A stretch of 64,000 nucleotides of DNA from Pantoea cypripedii (GTDB taxonomy: Bacteria > Pseudomonadota > Gammaproteobacteria > Enterobacterales > Enterobacteriaceae), in assembly GCF_011395035.1 (NCBI RefSeq), contig NZ_CP024768.1:1299377-1363376 (forward strand), read 5' to 3'. The translations under genes and the position numbers were made by a program. The notes beneath the pieces are model-generated. The model ran no database searches, had not been told where the DNA came from, and worked only from the letters and a program-made list of their open reading frames with translations. This document shows positions 60,334-64,000 of the stretch, one piece after another. Position 1 is the stretch's first letter. The number at the start of each line of letters is the position of its first letter.

Positions 60334-61545
60334 ATGCTCATGAGAAAACTCGCTATCACTCCTGCCTGGCGGCCTTTGGCTGCCTCTTCCTTATTATTAT
60401 TGCTCGTCCCGGTTTCCGTTCTGGCGGAAGAGGCTCCCGCCGCACCACAGCTTGATGCCAAAGCCTGGATTTTAATGGACTACAACAGCGGCAAGGTTCT
60501 GGCTGAATCGAATGCCGATCAACGCCTCGACCCCGCCAGTCTGACCAAAATGATGACCAGTTATGTGGTGGGCCAGGCGCTGAAAGCCGGAAAAATCACC
60601 AATAACGATATGGTGACCATTGGTCAGGATGCCTGGGCCACCGGCAACCCGAAACTGCGCGGCTCATCGCTGATGTTCCTGAAGCCCGGCGATCGCATTC
60701 CGGTATCTGAGCTGAATAAAGGCGTTGTGATTCAATCCGGTAACGATGCCTGTATCGCGCTGGCCGACTATGTGGCGGGTAGCCAGGATGCGTTTATTGG
60801 TTTGATGAATAACTACGCCAAAGCCTTTGGCCTGCAAAATACCCATTTTATGACGGTACACGGACTGGACGCCGACGGGCAGTACAGTACCGCGCGTGAT
60901 ATGGCGATTATTGGTCAGCGGCTGATCCGTGATGTGCCGGATGAATATGCGCTGAATAAAGAGAAAGAGTTCACCTTCAACCACATTAAGCAGATGAACC
61001 GCAACCGGCTGTTGTGGAGCACCAATCTCAACGTGGACGGCATCAAAACCGGTCACACCTCGGGTGCGGGCAACAACCTGGTCGCCTCTGCGACTGACGG
61101 CGATATGCGTCTGATTTCTGTGGTGCTCGGGGCACAGACCGATGCTATTCGCTTCCGTGAGAGTGAAAAGCTTCTCACGTGGGGTTTTCGTTTTTATGAA
61201 ACCGTGACGCCGATAAAGTCGGATAAACCCTTTGCGCAGCAACGCGTCTGGTTTGGCGATCGCAGCCAGGTCAATCTTGGCGTCGCCCAGGATGCGGCGA
61301 TCACCCTTCCCAAAGGGCAGATGAAAAACCTGAAAGCCAGTTTCACGCTCACCTCGCCGCAGCTGGAAGCACCACTGAAGAAAAATCAGGTGGTGGGAAC
61401 TATCGATTTTCAGCTGGATGGCAAAACGGTGGAACAACGTCCGCTGGTGGCGATGGAAGATGTTGCGGAAGGGGGCTTCATTGGCCGTATCTGGGATTTC
61501 ATTATGATGAAATTCAACGGCTGGTTTGGAAAGTGGTTTAGCTGA
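60334..61545 (+). CDS. dacC: D-alanyl-D-alanine carboxypeptidase DacC (PBP6)
   Basis: A 403-residue penicillin-binding protein that trims the terminal D-Ala from peptidoglycan pentapeptides. A signal peptide (to about residue 31) precedes the peptidase domain with S69-L-T-K72, S135-G-N137 and K238-T-G240. A C-terminal beta domain and an amphipathic membrane anchor (WDFIMMKFNGWFGKWFS) follow. Pattern is closest to PBP6. Confidence 0.96.
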   Translation: MLMRKLAITPAWRPLAASSLLLLLVPVSVLAEEAPAAPQLDAKAWILMDYNSGKVLAESNADQRLDPASLTKMMTSYVVGQALKAGKITNNDMVTIGQDAWATGNPKLRGSSLMFLKPGDRIPVSELNKGVVIQSGNDACIALADYVAGSQDAFIGLMNNYAKAFGLQNTHFMTVHGLDADGQYSTARDMAIIGQRLIRDVPDEYALNKEKEFTFNHIKQMNRNRLLWSTNLNVDGIKTGHTSGAGNNLVASATDGDMRLISVVLGAQTDAIRFRESEKLLTWGFRFYETVTPIKSDKPFAQQRVWFGDRSQVNLGVAQDAAITLPKGQMKNLKASFTLTSPQLEAPLKKNQVVGTIDFQLDGKTVEQRPLVAMEDVAEGGFIGRIWDFIMMKFNGWFGKWFS

Positions 61546-61560
61546 TAATCCTTGCCATTC

Positions 61561-61594
61561 CCCGTAACGGCGCGATAAATCGCGCCGTTACGGG
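61561..61594. repeat. Palindrome of 34 bp, GCGCGAT..ATCGCGC family
   Basis: Arms CCCGTAACGGCGCGAT and the complement around an AA/TT-type centre, between convergent dacC and ybjG. Nearly the same element as 43037-43068. Confidence 0.8.
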
Positions 61595-61605
61595 ATTATG
61601 CGGGG

Positions 61606-62211
61606 TTAACCGCGAATCCATCCTTTCCGAATCGGCATCGCAAACAATACGCGGTAAATCTGATGCGTCAGCGCCAGCATGCGCTCGCCATACAATTGCC
61701 ATGCGAGGTGCGAGGCCAGACAGCCGAGCATACCCACCAGGAAACCGCCGAGCATATCCAGCGGCCAGTGCACGCCGAGGTAGACGCGCGACCAGGCAAT
61801 GGCGCTGCCGACCAGCAGCAAAATCACCCCCGACCACAAACGGTGCCAGCAAATAAACGCCAGCGCGAAGGTGAAAATCGTGGTGCCATGATCGCTGGGA
61901 TAAGAATCATCAGCAGCATGAGACAGAAACTGATGGCCCAGGCCGATGACAAACGGACGCGGATGGGGCAGTAACTGGCTGATGCACCAGGCAATGCTGA
62001 GCGCATAAATCAGCGCCATCCCGGTTTTCAATACCAGAGCACGTTGCGAACTGACCTGCTCACGCGGTCCCCACAGCCACAGCGCGACAATCAGTAGCGG
62101 CACAATGGCGATCAGATCCTGCGCGATAAAGGTCGCCAGCTTGAGTAGCCACTGCGGAGAATCCGGCGTGGCGTTGATCCATAAAAAGAGGCTGCGGTTT
62201 AATTCTTCCAT
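61606..62211 (-). CDS. ybjG: Undecaprenyl-diphosphatase YbjG
   Basis: A 201-residue PAP2 membrane phosphatase with about five helices. INATPDSPQWLLKLATFIAQDLI at the N terminus and the catalytic parts HPRPFV, SYPSDHGTT (PSDH) and SRVYLGVHWPLDMLGG match E. coli YbjG, which recycles the C55 carrier lipid. The start codon overlaps the stop of the next PAP2 gene by 1 base (TAATG), so translation is coupled. Confidence 0.93.
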   Translation of the reverse strand: MEELNRSLFLWINATPDSPQWLLKLATFIAQDLIAIVPLLIVALWLWGPREQVSSQRALVLKTGMALIYALSIAWCISQLLPHPRPFVIGLGHQFLSHAADDSYPSDHGTTIFTFALAFICWHRLWSGVILLLVGSAIAWSRVYLGVHWPLDMLGGFLVGMLGCLASHLAWQLYGERMLALTHQIYRVLFAMPIRKGWIRG

Positions 62212-62912
62212 TACGCTCTCTTGTTCCTCGTCTTGTTTACCCAAAAAGAAACGCCAGCAAAAATCAGCATCTGGGTCAGCCAGACCCACCAGCCCGCCCA
62301 CAGGTTGTGGGAGAAAAAGTGTGCGCCACGCATCACCTGGCCATACCCCATCAGCAGGCCCAGCGCGATGCCCGCCAGCAGTGCCAGCAGGGCGCGGCGT
62401 GGCTTCTCTGGCCACCACAGGAAAAACAGCCCCATCACCGCAAAACCGCTGGAAGCATGCCCACCGGGAAAACATTGACCAGGACCGCTACCCGCCGGAA
62501 CCGCATCCAGCAGCGGAAAGCTCACCGCTTTGCCGCCAAACATCGCCAGATCCCACGGACAGGAGTGGGCGCTGTGTGCCTTCAGAATCCCGACCACCAG
62601 CGGCCCCAGCCCGAACAGCAAGGCCACCAGCACCCGGCGTCCATCGCGGCGCTGAATACCACGTAACAGCATCAGCACGGCACCAACGATGATCACATCC
62701 TTCAGCAGGCGATGGTTGATCAGGTCCAGCCAGCGGTTGTGCTGCCACGGGAAGCGCTGCGTCAGCGGATCAAACCAAAACTGGCTGATGGCGATATCGA
62801 GGCTTTCATGGCGCGACCACAGCAGGAACACAGACGCTAAAAATGCCAGCAAAATAAAGTTGATAGCGTAAAAGCGTCGCGACAGCGGGTAAATAGCAGG
62901 GTTCTTAATCAT
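62211..62912 (-). CDS. PAP2-family membrane phosphatase
   Basis: A 233-residue lipid phosphatase-like protein with about six helices. The PAP2 signature is spread over KAHSAHSCPWD, FPGGHASSGFAVMG and RGAHFFSHNLWAG, giving Lys, the phosphate-cradle Ser/Gly/His and the catalytic His. Relatives act on lipid A, phosphatidylglycerol phosphate or undecaprenyl diphosphate; which one cannot be told. It is upstream of and coupled to ybjG. An alternative ATG at 62954 adds 14 residues; neither start has a good ribosome site. Confidence 0.8.
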   Translation of the reverse strand: MIKNPAIYPLSRRFYAINFILLAFLASVFLLWSRHESLDIAISQFWFDPLTQRFPWQHNRWLDLINHRLLKDVIIVGAVLMLLRGIQRRDGRRVLVALLFGLGPLVVGILKAHSAHSCPWDLAMFGGKAVSFPLLDAVPAGSGPGQCFPGGHASSGFAVMGLFFLWWPEKPRRALLALLAGIALGLLMGYGQVMRGAHFFSHNLWAGWWVWLTQMLIFAGVSFWVNKTRNKRA

Positions 62913-63035
62913 GAGGCGGGTTGTTGAATTGTTTAATTTGGATGACAGTTGCATGATTTTTTGCAGCGAGCGAAACCAGAGTGGCAGGGTCGCAGGCTGC
63001 GCTTAAGAGAACCTTAAGCCACGATCGACAGGCAT

Positions 63036-63065
63036 AAAAAAACCCGTCAGTCAGAGACTGGCGGG
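63036..63065 (-). terminator. Intrinsic terminator of ybjL
   Basis: On the minus strand CCCGCCAGTC-TCT-GACTGACGGG (one mismatch) is followed by seven T, about 90 bp after the ybjL stop. Confidence 0.85.
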
Positions 63066-63154
63066 CTCCTCAATTTGGGGATTTCAAAGAAAAGCAGTGG
63101 CAATAATTCAGACTGCACCCTGGGAAAAAAGTTCTGGACTCAGTCAAAAAATTT

Positions 63155-64000
63155 TTATAAGGGCAAAATCGGCCAAATAATCACGATCAACGTCCCCGCG
63201 AGCGTCAGCAAAACGTTGGCAATGGCATAGGTTCCGGCATAGCCCAGCGCCGGAATATTGCTGCGCGCCGTGTCACTGATAATCTCCATCGCCGGTGCGC
63301 AGGTGCGTGCGCCCATAATTGCGCCGAACAGCAACGCGCGGTTCATGCGCAGCACATAGGCACCAAACAAATAGCAAATCACCACCGGCACCAGGCTGAC
63401 CAGCAAACCGCTCAGCAACATCAGCGCGCCTTCGCTACCCAACCCGTGTTGCAGGCCGCTACCGGCACTCAGGCCAACACCCGCCATAAACACCATCAGG
63501 CCGAACTCTTTCACCATGGTCAGCGCGCCCTGCGGAATATACCCAAAGGTCGGGTGGTTGGCGCGCAGGAAACCCAGCATGATCCCGGCAAACAACAACC
63601 CGGCAGCATTACCAATGCCAAAGCTAAAATTGCTGAACTGGAAAGTGATCATGCCGATCATCAAACCAATAATGAAGAAGGCGCAGAAGGCCAGCAGGTC
63701 GGTCATCTGGCTGTGGATGGCGATAAAGCCGATGCGGTCAGCTAGGCTTTTCACGCGACGTGCTTCGCCGCTGACCTGGAGTACATCACCTTTATTCAGC
63801 ATGATGCTGTCATCAATCGGCATCTCAATCTGGCTGCGGATCACACGGTTAAGGAAGCAGCCGTGATCGGTCAGTTTCAGATGGTTGAGACGTTTATTCA
63901 CCGCATTATGGTTCTTCACCACAATCTCTTCCGTCACGATGCGCATATCCAGCAGATCGCGGTCGAACACTTCTTTGCCGTTGCGGAAGCTGGCGTCGAG
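63155..64000 (-). CDS. ybjL: YbjL, AspT/YidE-type transporter, 5' truncated by window end
   Basis: The 281 C-terminal residues of a membrane transporter; the frame runs off the window. The part seen holds the end of a cytosolic TrkA-C (RCK_C) domain (RIVTEEIVVKNHNAVNKRL..., ...KGDVLQVSGE) and the second half of the duplicated antiporter domain, with GMITFQFSNFSFGIGNAAGLLFAG and GARTCAPAMEIISD. Relatives include the aspartate-alanine antiporter; the substrate of YbjL is not established. Place beside ybjG is as in E. coli. Confidence 0.92.
   Translation of the reverse strand, partial: LDASFRNGKEVFDRDLLDMRIVTEEIVVKNHNAVNKRLNHLKLTDHGCFLNRVIRSQIEMPIDDSIMLNKGDVLQVSGEARRVKSLADRIGFIAIHSQMTDLLAFCAFFIIGLMIGMITFQFSNFSFGIGNAAGLLFAGIMLGFLRANHPTFGYIPQGALTMVKEFGLMVFMAGVGLSAGSGLQHGLGSEGALMLLSGLLVSLVPVVICYLFGAYVLRMNRALLFGAIMGARTCAPAMEIISDTARSNIPALGYAGTYAIANVLLTLAGTLIVIIWPILPL

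Noticed and set aside
62105..62692. A 195-codon plus-strand frame over the PAP2 genes
   Set aside because: Antisense shadow of two genes with clear PAP2 motifs; Pro/Arg/Ser-rich without structure.

Overview
The window reads as chromosomal DNA of an enterobacterium, most likely Erwiniaceae (Pantoea/Erwinia-like). The gene order follows the E. coli ybi/yli/ybj region (dinG-ybiB ... rlmF-ybiO-glnQPH-dps-rhtA-ompX ... mntS-mntR-ybiR ... ybiT-moeBA-iaaA-gsiABCD-rimO-yliI-dacC-ybjG-ybjL). It is interrupted by blocks that E. coli lacks here: a complete hut cluster, a tripartite efflux pump, an H-NS paralogue and a small effector island. Base composition is GC-rich except around 55.0-56.7 kb. No rRNA, tRNA, CRISPR array, insertion sequence or prophage was recognised.

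Region by region. 1-4.3 kb: the end of a catabolic cluster (polysaccharide deacetylase-like, MmgE/PrpD-like) facing an iron-type dehydrogenase, then a LysR regulator. 4.3-8.2 kb: an SOS operon with a LexA box, dinG, a PaiB-like flavin protein and ybiB. 8.2-9.3 kb: an M20 amidohydrolase. 9.6-22.8 kb: histidine utilisation, with hutUH, hutC, hutFD, hutIG, a polar amino acid ABC transporter and a second histidase-like protein. This is the five-step route (urocanate, imidazolonepropionate, formiminoglutamate, formylglutamate, glutamate plus formate). Six palindromes of the type TGTATATACA mark the promoters and outline a HutC regulon.

22.8-34.3 kb: flavin reductase, rlmF, ybiO, glnHPQ (sigma-54/NtrC-type control region), dps, rhtA, ompX, then a divergent manganese locus. 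In that locus mntR faces mntS and a 25-residue hydrophobic peptide gene across two MntR-type boxes; ybiR follows mntR. 34.5-43.1 kb: an EmrAB/OM-lipoprotein pump, a sugar porter, an H-NS paralogue and ybiT. 43.1-54.9 kb: moeAB, iaaA-gsiABCD (isoaspartyl peptidase and glutathione importer), a Tsr-like chemoreceptor and rimO. 55.0-56.7 kb: an AT-richer island with a DUF2778/Tlde1-like L,D-transpeptidase-fold effector candidate and two small membrane proteins. 56.7-64 kb: beta-carbonic anhydrase, lipoprotein, yliI, HAD phosphatase, dacC, two PAP2 phosphatases and the 3' end of ybjL.

Two families of short intergenic palindromes recur throughout, one with compensatory changes in its stem. The items most worth follow-up are the histidase paralogue that has lost the MIO tripeptide, the Tlde1-like island, and the 25-residue membrane peptide in the manganese operon.
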